Source: Olleya aquimaris
GTDB taxonomy: Bacteria; Bacteroidota; Bacteroidia; Flavobacteriales; Flavobacteriaceae
Assembly (NCBI RefSeq): GCF_003259525.1
Contig: NZ_QLLO01000005.1
Location: 62,001-126,000 of the forward strand
DNA: 64,000 nt
Reading direction: 5' to 3'
The translations under genes and the position numbers were made by a program. The notes under the pieces are model-generated. The model had not been told where the DNA came from, searched no databases, and saw only the letters and a list, made by a program, of their open reading frames with translations. Shown here piece by piece: positions 1 to 8,339 of the stretch; the first letter of the stretch is position 1; every line of letters begins with the position of its first letter.

Positions 1-208
1 CAGCTATAAATGGGCAGAAGTCTTAGATGCAGATGCGTTTGAATATTTTAAAGAACAGGGTATTTTTAACAAAACAGTAGCGTCAAAATTTAAAGACCAT
101 GTCTTATCACAAGGTGGAACAGACAACCCAATGGAACTTTACAAGCGTTTTAGAGGTCAAGAACCTAAACCAGAAGCGTTGCTAAAACGTGCTGGATTAA
201 TTAAGTAA
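1..208 (+). CDS. C-terminal end of an M3-family metallopeptidase (peptidyl-dipeptidase Dcp/oligopeptidase A type), partial
   Basis: The window opens inside a reading frame (codons begin at base 2) that runs to TAA at 206-208. The 68 visible residues include DADAFEYFKEQGIFN, then GGTDNPMELYKRFRG and a final ALLKRAGLIK. This ending (GG-x-DPMELY-x-x-FRG-x-x-P, then ALL) is characteristic of thimet-type M3 zinc oligopeptidases such as Dcp and OpdA, which degrade small peptides. The HExxH zinc site lies upstream of the window, so activity cannot be judged. Some flavobacterial members carry a lipoprotein signal, which is also out of view. Subfamily is uncertain; family assignment is good. Confidence 0.8.
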   Translation, partial: SYKWAEVLDADAFEYFKEQGIFNKTVASKFKDHVLSQGGTDNPMELYKRFRGQEPKPEALLKRAGLIK

Positions 209-266
209 ATCATGTATTAATTCTATTTTACTATTTTTATAGTGAAAAAGAAAAACACAAATAGGT

Positions 267-821
267 ATGCCCAACCATAAAATTAATCCAAACCAATGGA
301 TAGATTTGTATAGCGACTACCTCTTTAATTACACGATTACGCGTGTAAATGACAGAGCAAAAGCACAAGATCTAATCTCCGAAACTTTTTTAGCTGGTTT
401 AAATAGCATGAAAAATTTTAAAGGAGAAGCAAGCGAACGCACATGGTTAGTGTCTATATTAAAACGAAAAATTATTGATCACTACCGTAAAACTAATTCT
501 AACAAAGGAAAAGCCGAAGTTAGAATGTCTTACAACAGTGATTCTGAAACAGAAGGCGATTGGTTAGAACAACGCGTTGCAGATCCTTTTGATAAAACTG
601 CAGAAGACCAAATAGAAAACACAGAGTTAGCTGATGCTATAAATGAATGTTTGTCAAAACTCCCCAAAAAACAAGCAAAAATATTTGAAATGAAAACCAT
701 TTTAAATTATGAAACAGAAACAATTTGTAATGAATTAGAAATTACAGCGTCTAATCTTTGGGTAATCATTCACAGAGCACGTGTAGCTATGGCAAGTTGT
801 TTAGAAAAAAACTGGTTTTAA
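267..821 (+). CDS. ECF-type RNA polymerase sigma factor
   Basis: A 184-residue protein of the sigma-70 extracytoplasmic-function class. Region 2 is seen at about residues 15-75 (YLFNYTITRVNDRAKAQDLI, then TWLVSILKRKIIDHYRK, the -10 recognition helix). Region 4 is at about 125-180 (LPKKQAKIFEMKTI...ETICNELEITASNLWVIIHRAR), a helix-turn-helix for -35 binding. A long acidic linker (residues 88-115) separates them. It is followed after two bases by a small zinc-finger-like protein, the usual arrangement of an ECF factor with its anti-sigma. The family is certain; the signal it answers to is unknown. Confidence 0.93.
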   Translation: MPNHKINPNQWIDLYSDYLFNYTITRVNDRAKAQDLISETFLAGLNSMKNFKGEASERTWLVSILKRKIIDHYRKTNSNKGKAEVRMSYNSDSETEGDWLEQRVADPFDKTAEDQIENTELADAINECLSKLPKKQAKIFEMKTILNYETETICNELEITASNLWVIIHRARVAMASCLEKNWF

Positions 822-823
822 TT

Positions 824-1078
824 ATGATGAGTAAATTTATGATGTCTTGTGAGGAATCAAGACATATCTGCGATAAAGCACAATACCAAGAAGCTTCTAC
901 TTGGGAAAAAATTAAATTTAAGTGCCATCTATTTATTTGTAAAGTGTGTAAACAGCACACCATTACTAATTCTAAATTGACATTATTAATAGATAAAATC
1001 AAGACTAGCACCTTAACTTCTAGTGAAAAAGAACAATTAAAATCTTCTTTTAATAAAGAGCTACAAAATCATCAATAA
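824..1078 (+). CDS. Small zinc-finger-like protein, probable anti-sigma partner of the preceding sigma factor
   Basis: About 84 residues from ATG 824 (or ATG 827). A longer frame opens at 758, but that part lies inside the sigma gene and is not needed. The protein has Cys near its start (SCEESRHICDK) and a motif HLFICKVC, i.e. His-x3-Cys-x2-Cys, the signature of zinc anti-sigma domains (zf-HC2/ZAS), which bind the sigma factor and release it on oxidation or metal change. There is no obvious membrane helix, so a soluble regulator is likely. It sits two bases after the sigma gene and overlaps the 3' end of the convergent gene at 1061 by 18 bases. The function is inferred from motif plus position. 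Confidence 0.7.
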   Translation: MMSKFMMSCEESRHICDKAQYQEASTWEKIKFKCHLFICKVCKQHTITNSKLTLLIDKIKTSTLTSSEKEQLKSSFNKELQNHQ

Positions 1079-1888
1079 CAGCCAAAAAACAGGGACAGCT
1101 TCAACCCAAAACGTTGTAAAATAAGCGCTTCTTTTTTGATTAGAAAACATCAAAAAAAGTGCTAAAACAACACAAACTACTAATTGTACTATTAGATAAT
1201 TGGTTTGGGTTTCGTCTTTAAAAAACTCAATTAAATAAAAAATTAATAATAAGATTAAGCCTAAAGATTTAGTATGCTTCACTCCTATTTTTTGAGGAAT
1301 TGTTGCCAATTTCAAACTGTCATAACGCAAATCTCTAATCTCAAAAGGTAACATTAGTATAATGACTAGTGTAAAATTTTGCAATAGTGTTAAAACAGCA
1401 TCTGCATGAATAAGCACCTCATTATTTATTAAAGGTAACGCAACTGTTACTCCACTCCACACCAAAGCAATAACATATACTTTTAAACCACTAATATCCC
1501 TTAGGTTTTGCTGCGTATCTAGATACCAATTTTTAGGTAAAAAGGGTATAGCATACAAAAAGGTAATTACGCCAAATCCTGCAATAACTAAAAGTGTTTT
1601 CAATTGTAATGTAGAAGCGTAGTAACACATTAACACAAAGCATAGCAATGAAAATACTTGTATAATCTTTAACCACTTTGCTAAACTACGATGGTGCCAT
1701 TTAGCTATTCCAAAATACTTCACAAAATTGTAGCCAGTTATAGTTGCATAAAAATTAAAATACAATATGTTTTCATCGTAATTAATGTTGAACTTTTTTA
1801 AAGTAATCCAACTTAATGCATAGACAGCTAAAGCAACGTGAATACTGCTATTTATATAAAAATCTAAAAGCTGTTTAATAACCTTCAT
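1061..1888 (-). CDS. Polytopic membrane protein, UbiA prenyltransferase-like
   Basis: A 275-residue, very hydrophobic protein with about eight predicted membrane helices. UbiA-type enzymes attach prenyl chains to aromatic rings or haem and use two aspartate-rich loops. Here only the second loop is recognisable (LPFEIRDLRYDSLKLATIPQKIG, around residues 180-202, with the D-x3-D spacing of that loop). The first loop (normally N-D-x3-D) is not evident at NFYATITGYNFVKYFG. It is therefore either a divergent UbiA relative or an inactive one. It is transcribed away from gcvP and convergent with the sigma/zinc-finger pair, whose end it overlaps. Substrate unknown. Confidence 0.55.
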   Translation of the reverse strand: MKVIKQLLDFYINSSIHVALAVYALSWITLKKFNINYDENILYFNFYATITGYNFVKYFGIAKWHHRSLAKWLKIIQVFSLLCFVLMCYYASTLQLKTLLVIAGFGVITFLYAIPFLPKNWYLDTQQNLRDISGLKVYVIALVWSGVTVALPLINNEVLIHADAVLTLLQNFTLVIILMLPFEIRDLRYDSLKLATIPQKIGVKHTKSLGLILLLIFYLIEFFKDETQTNYLIVQLVVCVVLALFLMFSNQKRSAYFTTFWVEAVPVFWLLLMIL

Positions 1889-1974
1889 TAAACAAAAATA
1901 ATTAATCTGTTAATAAAGCAGTCGTTTCGTTGAAAACTTTCAATTTTTAACAAAATATTACTATTAGTTTTCGT

Positions 1975-1982
1975 TAATTTTG
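1975..1982 (+). promoter_or_regulatory. Probable -7 promoter element of gcvP (TAATTTTG)
   Basis: TAATTTTG matches the Bacteroidota -7 consensus TAnnTTTG and lies 72 bases before the gcvP start, in the divergent spacer 1889-2053. I see no clear TTTG -33 box at the expected distance, so this rests on the -7 match and position. No glycine-riboswitch-like structure is apparent. Confidence 0.45.
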
Positions 1983-2053
1983 CAATCATTAAAAAAGCCA
2001 CTTTAATTCATGTTTTTTAATATTTAAATTAAAAAACTAACACCACATTTTAA

Positions 2054-4903
2054 ATGAATACAAACGCTTTCGCATTACGACACATTGGTCCAAGAGAAGA
2101 CGACCAAAAACAAATGCTTAAAACCATTGGAGCAGATAGTATAGAGCAATTAATCTACGAAACTATTCCAGATGATATTAGATTAAAAAAAGACTTAGAT
2201 TTAGACGAAGCTATGAGTGAACAAGAGTACTTGGTTTACTTAAATGATGTCGCTAAAAAAAATAAAGTCTATAAAACTTATATTGGTTTAGGTTATCATC
2301 CAACCATATTACCTGCAGTTATACAACGTAACATTTTAGAAAACCCAGGTTGGTACACAGCTTATACACCTTACCAAGCAGAGATAGCTCAAGGACGTTT
2401 AGAGGCACTTCTAAACTTTCAAACCATGGTAACAGACCTAACAGGTATGGAGTTAGCAAATGCATCTTTGTTAGACGAAAGCACAGCTGCAGCAGAAGCC
2501 TTAAGTTTGCTATTTGCAGTTAGAGAGCGAGACCAGAAAAAAGCAGGAATCAATAAGTTTTTTGTTTCAGAAAACATTTTACCACAAACACTATCTTTAT
2601 TACAAACTAGAGCTAATCCAATAGGCATTGAATTAGTCATTGGTAATGAAGAAACCTTTGATTTTTCAACTGAATTTTTTGGAGCTATCCTTCAATATCC
2701 AGGAAAAAACGGTCAAGTTACAGATATCAAATCTTTTATAGAGAAAGCTAATAGTAACAATATTAAAGTAGCAGTAGCAGCAGATATTTTAAGCTTAGTA
2801 AAATTAGAAGCGCCAGGTAAATTTGGTGCAGATGTAGTTGTTGGTACTACACAACGCTTTGGAATACCAATGGGTTATGGTGGACCACATGCAGCTTATT
2901 TTGCAACTAAAGAAGCTTACAAACGTGATATTCCAGGTCGTATTATTGGTGTAACTAAAGATGCAAATGGGAACAGAGCGTTACGTATGGCTTTACAAAC
3001 GCGAGAGCAACACATCAAACGCGATAAAGCAACTTCTAATATCTGTACAGCTCAGGTTTTACTGGCTGTTATGGCTGGTATGTATGCAGTGTATCATGGT
3101 CCAAAAGGATTACAAAACATAGCAGACAAAGTACATAATTGCGCAACTACACTAGCAAAAGCATTGGAACAATTAGGGTTTAAACAAATTAACACCTCAT
3201 ATTTTGATACGTTACAAATCAAAACTGATGCTAAAACAATAAAAAAGGTTGCTAAACAGAAAAAAGTAAACTTTTTCTATCCAGACGCTGAAACCGTAAC
3301 TATTGCTTTAAATGAAACTACTTCTGTTAGAGATTTAAATTATATCATTTCTATTTTTGCTGAAGTTGCCAATAAAGAAGCACAAACAATTACGTCTATT
3401 ACTGAAGACACTGCTATAGATAAAACCTTAGAAAGAACAACAGACTTTTTAACTCTTGACGTCTTTAATACCCATCATTCTGAAACTGAATTGATGCGTT
3501 ACATTAAAAAACTAGAGCGTAAAGATTTATCGTTAAACCACTCTATGATTTCTCTTGGATCATGTACCATGAAACTTAATGCTGCAGCAGAAATGTTGCC
3601 ATTAAGTTGGTTTAAATGGGGAAACATTCATCCTTTTGCTCCTTTAAAACAAGCTAGAGGATATGCTCAAATATTAAAAGAACTAGAAGACCAATTAACC
3701 GAAATAACAGGTTTTGCAGCAACCTCTTTACAGCCAAATTCTGGAGCACAAGGTGAGTTTGCAGGACTAATGGTGATAAAAGCGTATCACGAATCTAGAG
3801 GAGACCATCACAGAAACATTTGTTTAATACCTAGTTCTGCTCATGGTACTAATCCAGCTAGTGCAGTTATGGCTGGTATGAAAGTGGTGGTGACAAAATC
3901 TACAGAAGAAGGAAATATTGATGTAGACGATTTACGTGAAAAAGCAGAATTACACAAAGAGAATTTATCTGCTTTAATGGTAACATATCCATCAACGCAT
4001 GGTGTATATGAAGCGTCTATAAAAGAAATTACACAAATCATTCACGATTGTGGTGGACAAGTGTATATGGATGGTGCCAATATGAATGCTCAAGTAGGGT
4101 TAACCAATCCAGGAAATATTGGTGCAGATGTTTGCCATTTAAATTTACATAAAACCTTTGCCATTCCTCATGGAGGAGGTGGTCCTGGAGTAGGCCCAAT
4201 ATGTGTCGCTAAACAACTAGTTCCATTTTTACCAGGCAATCCAATTGTTAAAACTGGAGGCGAAAAAGCAATTACAGCAATCTCTGCAGCTCCTTTTGGA
4301 AGCGCATTAGCTTGCTTAATTTCTTATGGATATATTAAAATGCTTGGTGCAGAAGGTTTAAAAAAATCGACTGAAATCGCCATTTTAAATGCCAATTACA
4401 TCAAGCACAGATTACAAGGTGCATTTGAAACGCTATACTCTGGAGAACGTGGTCGTGCAGCACATGAAATGATTATAGATTGTCGTCCATTTAAAGCCCA
4501 TGGGATTGAAGTAGTAGATATCGCAAAACGATTAATGGATTATGGTTTTCATGCACCAACTGTTTCTTTTCCAGTAGCAGGAACAATGATGATTGAACCT
4601 ACTGAAAGCGAAAGTAAAGCAGAAATGGATCGTTTTTGTGATGCTATGATTTCTATTAGAAAAGAAATTGATGCAGCAACAAAAGATGACGATAATAATC
4701 CATTAAAAAATGCACCACATACTTTAGCAATGTTAACATCAGACGAATGGTTACTACCTTATTCTAGAGAAAAAGCAGCCTATCCATTAGACTATGTTGC
4801 TGACAACAAGTTTTGGCCTTCTGTACGTCGTGTAGATGATGCTTTTGGAGACAGAAACCTAATATGTACTTGTGCTCCTATTGAGGAATATATGGAAGCA
4901 TAA
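2054..4903 (+). CDS. gcvP: Glycine dehydrogenase (decarboxylating), P-protein of the glycine cleavage system
   Basis: A full-length single-chain P-protein (949 residues, typical for the family). It decarboxylates glycine with pyridoxal phosphate and passes the aminomethyl group to the lipoyl arm of the H protein in the cytoplasm. The N-terminal half begins [17 protein letters not shown] and contains [14 protein letters not shown]; the C-terminal half carries the PLP-lysine site [20 protein letters not shown], with Lys at about residue 700. [15 protein letters not shown] around residue 505 is also diagnostic. The gene stands alone here; gcvT and gcvH are not in the window, but lipA, which makes the lipoyl cofactor, is at 19.9 kb. 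Confidence 0.98.
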   Translation: MNTNAFALRHIGPREDDQKQMLKTIGADSIEQLIYETIPDDIRLKKDLDLDEAMSEQEYLVYLNDVAKKNKVYKTYIGLGYHPTILPAVIQRNILENPGWYTAYTPYQAEIAQGRLEALLNFQTMVTDLTGMELANASLLDESTAAAEALSLLFAVRERDQKKAGINKFFVSENILPQTLSLLQTRANPIGIELVIGNEETFDFSTEFFGAILQYPGKNGQVTDIKSFIEKANSNNIKVAVAADILSLVKLEAPGKFGADVVVGTTQRFGIPMGYGGPHAAYFATKEAYKRDIPGRIIGVTKDANGNRALRMALQTREQHIKRDKATSNICTAQVLLAVMAGMYAVYHGPKGLQNIADKVHNCATTLAKALEQLGFKQINTSYFDTLQIKTDAKTIKKVAKQKKVNFFYPDAETVTIALNETTSVRDLNYIISIFAEVANKEAQTITSITEDTAIDKTLERTTDFLTLDVFNTHHSETELMRYIKKLERKDLSLNHSMISLGSCTMKLNAAAEMLPLSWFKWGNIHPFAPLKQARGYAQILKELEDQLTEITGFAATSLQPNSGAQGEFAGLMVIKAYHESRGDHHRNICLIPSSAHGTNPASAVMAGMKVVVTKSTEEGNIDVDDLREKAELHKENLSALMVTYPSTHGVYEASIKEITQIIHDCGGQVYMDGANMNAQVGLTNPGNIGADVCHLNLHKTFAIPHGGGGPGVGPICVAKQLVPFLPGNPIVKTGGEKAITAISAAPFGSALACLISYGYIKMLGAEGLKKSTEIAILNANYIKHRLQGAFETLYSGERGRAAHEMIIDCRPFKAHGIEVVDIAKRLMDYGFHAPTVSFPVAGTMMIEPTESESKAEMDRFCDAMISIRKEIDAATKDDDNNPLKNAPHTLAMLTSDEWLLPYSREKAAYPLDYVADNKFWPSVRRVDDAFGDRNLICTCAPIEEYMEA

Positions 4904-4936
4904 AACAATCTGAACATCGTATTTTTTTATCAATAC

Positions 4937-5003
4937 AAATTGCCTTTAATTTTTTACTGCTTATCTTAGCAAAGTAAACAAATTAAAGGCAATTTCTTTT
5001 TTT
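4937..5003 (+). terminator. 16-bp perfect inverted repeat plus T-run after gcvP, overlapping the next gene's promoter
   Basis: AAATTGCCTTTAATTT (4937-4952) is exactly complementary to AAATTAAAGGCAATTT (4980-4995) with a 27-base loop, followed by CTTTTTTT directly abutting the ATG at 5004. It has the form of an intrinsic terminator for gcvP, although the loop is long. Confidence 0.6.
4940..4969 (+). promoter_or_regulatory. Candidate promoter of the ketoacyl synthase gene, inside the inverted repeat
   Basis: TTG (4940-4942), 19 bases, then TATCTTAG (4962-4969, one mismatch to TAnnTTTG). Transcription would start in the loop of the inverted repeat, leaving only its right arm in the leader of the gene at 5004. 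Confidence 0.4.
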
Positions 5004-6062
5004 ATGAATATCAAGATTACAGGAACAGGAAGCTATATACCAAAGGGAATCGAAAAGAATGAAGACTTTTACAGTCATGAATTTTTAAATGCGGACGGAA
5101 GCACTATAAATCATCCAAATGAAGTTATTGTTGAGAAGTTTAAAGCAATTACAGGAATTAGTGAACGTCGTTATGCAGATAAGCAATTAACCTCATCTGA
5201 TTTAGGTTTTTTAGCTGCTCAAAAAGCTATTGAAGATGCCAAAATCGATCCTGAAACTATAGATTATATTATTTGTGCACACAACTTTGGTGATGTAAAA
5301 TCAGATACTATACAAACCGATGTGTTACCATGTTTAGCGTCTAGAGTAAAACACAGTTTACGCATAAAAAACCCTAAATGTGTTGCTTATGATATCTTAT
5401 TTGGTTGTCCTGGTTGGGTGGAAGGTGTTATACAAGCTCAGGCATTTATTAAAGCTGGAATGGCCAAAAGATGCTTAGTAATTGGTAGTGAAACCTTATC
5501 TAGAGTTGTTGATAAACACGATAGAGATAGTATGATTTACAGTGATGGTGCTGGAGCAACTATTGTAGAAGCAACAGACGAAGAAGGTGGTATTTTAGCT
5601 CACAATACTGCAAGTTTCACCTTTGATGAAGCCTATTATTTATTCTTCGGAAAATCTAATAATCAAGACTTAGAAAAAGACACAAGATATATTAAAATGC
5701 ATGGTCGTAAAATCTACGAGTTTGCGTTAAATAATGTACCATTAGCCATGAAAGAGTGCTTGGACAGTAGTGGTGTTGACATCAAAGATGTTAAAAAAAT
5801 ATTGATCCATCAAGCCAACGAAAAAATGGATGAAGCCATTATAAAACGTTTTTATCGTTTATATAAAACTCCAGAACCAGAAGGTGTTATGCCAATGAGT
5901 ATTCATAAATTGGGTAATAGCTCTGTAGCAACAGTCCCTACATTGTTTGATTTAATTAGAAATAATAAATTAGAGAATCAGCACATAGAAAAAGGAGATG
6001 TTATTATATTTGCTAGCGTTGGTGGAGGAATGCACATTAACGCTATAGTTTATAAATACTAA
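5004..6062 (+). CDS. Beta-ketoacyl-ACP synthase III-like thiolase-fold enzyme
   Basis: A 352-residue thiolase-superfamily condensing enzyme. The KAS III triad is complete: Cys at about residue 135 in DILFGCPGW, His in KILIHQANEKM and Asn in HKLGNSSVATVP, followed by the glycine-rich ending FASVGGGMHINAIVY. FabH proper starts fatty-acid chains by condensing acetyl-CoA with malonyl-ACP. This one differs from housekeeping FabH around the active-site Cys (GCPGW rather than AACAG), so it may be a specialised condensing or acyl-transfer enzyme for a particular lipid or polyketide. It heads a three-gene same-strand run with a methyltransferase (24-base gap) and a glycosyltransferase (3-base gap), which suggests a small product-specific pathway, by inference only. 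Confidence 0.85.
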   Translation: MNIKITGTGSYIPKGIEKNEDFYSHEFLNADGSTINHPNEVIVEKFKAITGISERRYADKQLTSSDLGFLAAQKAIEDAKIDPETIDYIICAHNFGDVKSDTIQTDVLPCLASRVKHSLRIKNPKCVAYDILFGCPGWVEGVIQAQAFIKAGMAKRCLVIGSETLSRVVDKHDRDSMIYSDGAGATIVEATDEEGGILAHNTASFTFDEAYYLFFGKSNNQDLEKDTRYIKMHGRKIYEFALNNVPLAMKECLDSSGVDIKDVKKILIHQANEKMDEAIIKRFYRLYKTPEPEGVMPMSIHKLGNSSVATVPTLFDLIRNNKLENQHIEKGDVIIFASVGGGMHINAIVYKY

Positions 6063-6079
6063 TCCGCTTACGCGGAAAG
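6063..6079. repeat. Short palindrome TCCGCTTACGCGGAAA
   Basis: CCGC-TTAC-GCGG lies immediately after the stop codon at 6062, in the 23-base gap before the methyltransferase gene. A related fragment, TTCCGCTTTACGCG, occurs near 29469. It is consistent with a small dispersed palindromic repeat of the genome. Confidence 0.5.
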
Positions 6080-6085
6080 ACTAAG

Positions 6086-6616
6086 ATGTACGAACAAACA
6101 TTTCCGCATAAAAGATTTAAACTCACTTATCAGTTTTTAGAAAAACATATCTCAAAATCTGAATCTATTTTAGATTTAGGAGTAGATAACCCTTTTTCTA
6201 AAATTATGAAAAATCAAGGGTATACTGTTGAAAACACTAATGGTGAAGATTTAGATGTGGATACCTCAACTATAAAAAATTCTGATGCAACTGTTGTTAC
6301 TGCTTTTGAAATTTTTGAACACCTCCTCTCCCCTTTTACCGTTTTACAAAGTATACAAGCAAATAAATTAGTAATTAGTGTTCCGCTTAAATTATGGTTT
6401 GCTTCAGCTTACAGAAGTAAATCCGATAAATGGGATAGACATTACCACGAGTTTGAAGATTGGCAATTAGAATGGTTACTTGAAAAAACAGGTTGGAAAA
6501 TTATTGATAAACAACAATGGACTAACCCAGTAAAAAAACTGGGAGTTAGACCTCTTCTAAGATGGTTTACACCAAGGTATTTTATTGTTTATGCGGAAAG
6601 AATTTCAAATAAATAA
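6086..6616 (+). CDS. Class I SAM-dependent methyltransferase
   Basis: A 176-residue protein, short for the class. It has a Rossmann-type SAM site: motif I as SILDLGVDNPFSKIM (about residues 28-42), an acidic residue after the second strand (NTNGEDLDVD) and a post-II segment ATVVTAFEIFEHLLSPFTVL, as in Methyltransf_11/23 enzymes. There is no signal peptide, so it is cytoplasmic. The substrate is not predictable. It is placed between a ketoacyl synthase-like gene and a glycosyltransferase, with a small palindrome in the upstream gap. Confidence 0.75.
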   Translation: MYEQTFPHKRFKLTYQFLEKHISKSESILDLGVDNPFSKIMKNQGYTVENTNGEDLDVDTSTIKNSDATVVTAFEIFEHLLSPFTVLQSIQANKLVISVPLKLWFASAYRSKSDKWDRHYHEFEDWQLEWLLEKTGWKIIDKQQWTNPVKKLGVRPLLRWFTPRYFIVYAERISNK

Positions 6617-6619
6617 TTT

Positions 6620-7468
6620 ATGAGATTCTCAATTATCATACCTGCACATAACGAAGCTTCTTCCTTAGGATTAACCTTACAATCTTTAGTGGATCAAACG
6701 TTACTCCCTTATGAGATTGTTGTGGTTAATGATAATTCTACAGATAATACTCAAAATATCGTAGAAGACTTTCAGCAAAAATTTGATTTTATAAAATTAG
6801 TTAATGTTACGTCTTCAAATAAACACTTACCTGGCACCAAAATAATTAATGCTTTTTACAAAGGTTTCGGTGTTTTAAAAAACGACTACGATGTGATTTG
6901 TAAATTTGATGCAGACTTAATTTTTCCAAAACAGTATTTAGAAACGTTAGCTTTTCATTTTAATACCAATAAAAACATTGGGATGGTTGCTGGTTACTGC
7001 TACATTCAAAAAAATAACCAATGGGTTTTAGAGGATATTACCAGTAAAGACCATATTAGAGGTGCTTTAAAAGCTTATAGAAAAGACTGTTTTGAGGCTA
7101 TTGGCCAATTAAAAAAGTCGATGGGTTGGGATACTGTGGACGAGCTACTTGCTAAATATAATAATTGGGACATTGTGTTGGATGAGTCTTTACATGTCAA
7201 GCATCTTAAACCAACTGGCATCAGTTATAACAAATCTGCTAAATACTTACAAGGCGAAGCCATGTATAAAATGCGATATGGTTTTATATTGACACTAATT
7301 ACTGCTATTAAATTGGGTTTAAAAAAGAACAGCTTTAGGTATTTTAAAGATTATGTTATTGGTTATTATAAAGCTGTTTTAAACAAACCTAAACAAGTTG
7401 TAACTGTTGAGGAAGGTAGATTTATTAGACGTTTGCGTTGGAAAGGTATTAAAGAGAAATTATTTTAA
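6620..7468 (+). CDS. Family 2 glycosyltransferase
   Basis: A 282-residue GT-A fold protein. It starts with the classic nucleotide-sugar site FSIIIPAHNEASSLGLTL, followed by EIVVVNDNSTDNT, and then the DxD-like metal site CKFDADLIFP (about residues 92-101). Such inverting enzymes transfer a sugar from an NDP-sugar to a lipid, polysaccharide or protein acceptor at the membrane. There is no strong C-terminal membrane helix. It follows the methyltransferase by three bases, so the two are co-transcribed and may modify the same glycolipid or glycan. Confidence 0.88.
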   Translation: MRFSIIIPAHNEASSLGLTLQSLVDQTLLPYEIVVVNDNSTDNTQNIVEDFQQKFDFIKLVNVTSSNKHLPGTKIINAFYKGFGVLKNDYDVICKFDADLIFPKQYLETLAFHFNTNKNIGMVAGYCYIQKNNQWVLEDITSKDHIRGALKAYRKDCFEAIGQLKKSMGWDTVDELLAKYNNWDIVLDESLHVKHLKPTGISYNKSAKYLQGEAMYKMRYGFILTLITAIKLGLKKNSFRYFKDYVIGYYKAVLNKPKQVVTVEEGRFIRRLRWKGIKEKLF

Positions 7469-7475
7469 AACAATT

Positions 7476-7507
7476 AGATTCCTCCTTGTTCCTCGTTCGG
7501 AATGACA
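7476..7507. repeat. Dispersed intergenic repeat (TCCTCGTTCGGAATGACA type)
   Basis: AGATTCCTCCTTGTTCCTCG continuing to GGAATGACA lies between two convergent genes. The GGAATGACA / GCAATGACA ending is shared with the element at 36090-36120, and CGAAGTGACA-type endings occur in other copies. It looks like a REP-like element common in flavobacterial spacers. Confidence 0.5.
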
Positions 7508-7526
7508 TAAAACCTAAATTAGGTTA

Positions 7527-8333
7527 TTAAAAACTCCAGTTTTTGTAGTCGCTTGAGGCTTCCAATTTATTTTCAATTGCATCATCTAATTCTGAGAAAA
7601 AATCTATTCCTGTTAATCTTTCAATAGTATCTACAGAAGTCACAAATTTGTAAAGTGGCAATTCAGAATCTTGATAATCCATCAAAAAAGCAATCATTTT
7701 AGTTTTACCAGTATTGTTATCTATTAACACTTTATAAAACTGGTTTGGTACTGCTACTTTTTCTTCTCCTATTGTTTTTAAATTCCCTTTTAAAACACCT
7801 CCAGAAATCACAAATACACCATCATACTTACTTGCCCAATAGCGTGTTTTTTGTTCTAGCCTATTCCATATTCCTGCATTAAATTCGTGTTTTTGAGGAG
7901 AGATATTACTAGTTAAAAACGTTTCGTCATGCGCTGCTTGACTATATTTTCTGTCACCTGCAGGACATAAATGTCCACGATCATAACCTGATTGTTTGTA
8001 ATTACGCCAATGTGCTGCACCTGTTTTTACTGCTTCATCTATTTCAAAATAAGGACGCTTAAAATTAGCGTTACTTAAATGAGATTTTTTAAGCTCATAA
8101 GCCACCCATTCTGCTTGCTCATGAGGTTCGCTATAACTTAAACTATAACCTTCATGGTGCACAATTTGACCTGTGGTACTAGTTGGCAAAAAGTATTCGT
8201 TGGTATTTACTTTTACAGTTGTACCACCAGCAACTACCTCTATTTTTTCTTTTTCAATTAAATAGTCTTTAATTAGATAGGTCCCAATTATTACAACTGC
8301 AGTAAGTATAGAATACTTTGTTTTGTTTGACAT
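7527..8333 (-). CDS. Exported DNA/RNA non-specific endonuclease (NUC1 family)
   Basis: A 268-residue protein with an N-terminal hydrophobic segment (YSILTAVVIIGTYLI), then a beta-beta-alpha-metal nuclease domain. The active-site motif is SGYDRGHLCPAGDRK, whose His is the general base, followed by the metal-binding region LTSNISPQKHEFNAGIWNRLE. Serratia-nuclease relatives cut DNA and RNA of any sequence, typically in the periplasm or outside, for nutrient or biofilm DNA turnover. It lies 6 bases after the end of valS on the same strand, so it may share the valS transcript. Convergent with the glycosyltransferase. Confidence 0.93.
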   Translation of the reverse strand: MSNKTKYSILTAVVIIGTYLIKDYLIEKEKIEVVAGGTTVKVNTNEYFLPTSTTGQIVHHEGYSLSYSEPHEQAEWVAYELKKSHLSNANFKRPYFEIDEAVKTGAAHWRNYKQSGYDRGHLCPAGDRKYSQAAHDETFLTSNISPQKHEFNAGIWNRLEQKTRYWASKYDGVFVISGGVLKGNLKTIGEEKVAVPNQFYKVLIDNNTGKTKMIAFLMDYQDSELPLYKFVTSVDTIERLTGIDFFSELDDAIENKLEASSDYKNWSF

Positions 8334-8339
8334 TTTGAT

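Noticed and set aside
1889-2053. Glycine riboswitch before gcvP
   Set aside because: Only about 165 bases, A/T-rich, without the paired aptamer helices or conserved GGAGA-like elements.
2419-2640. Antisense ORF inside gcvP, and similar opposite-strand ORFs inside valS, aroA, kmo, rlmN and others
   Set aside because: They lie fully within strongly conserved genes, have no recognisable domains and reflect codon bias of the sense gene.
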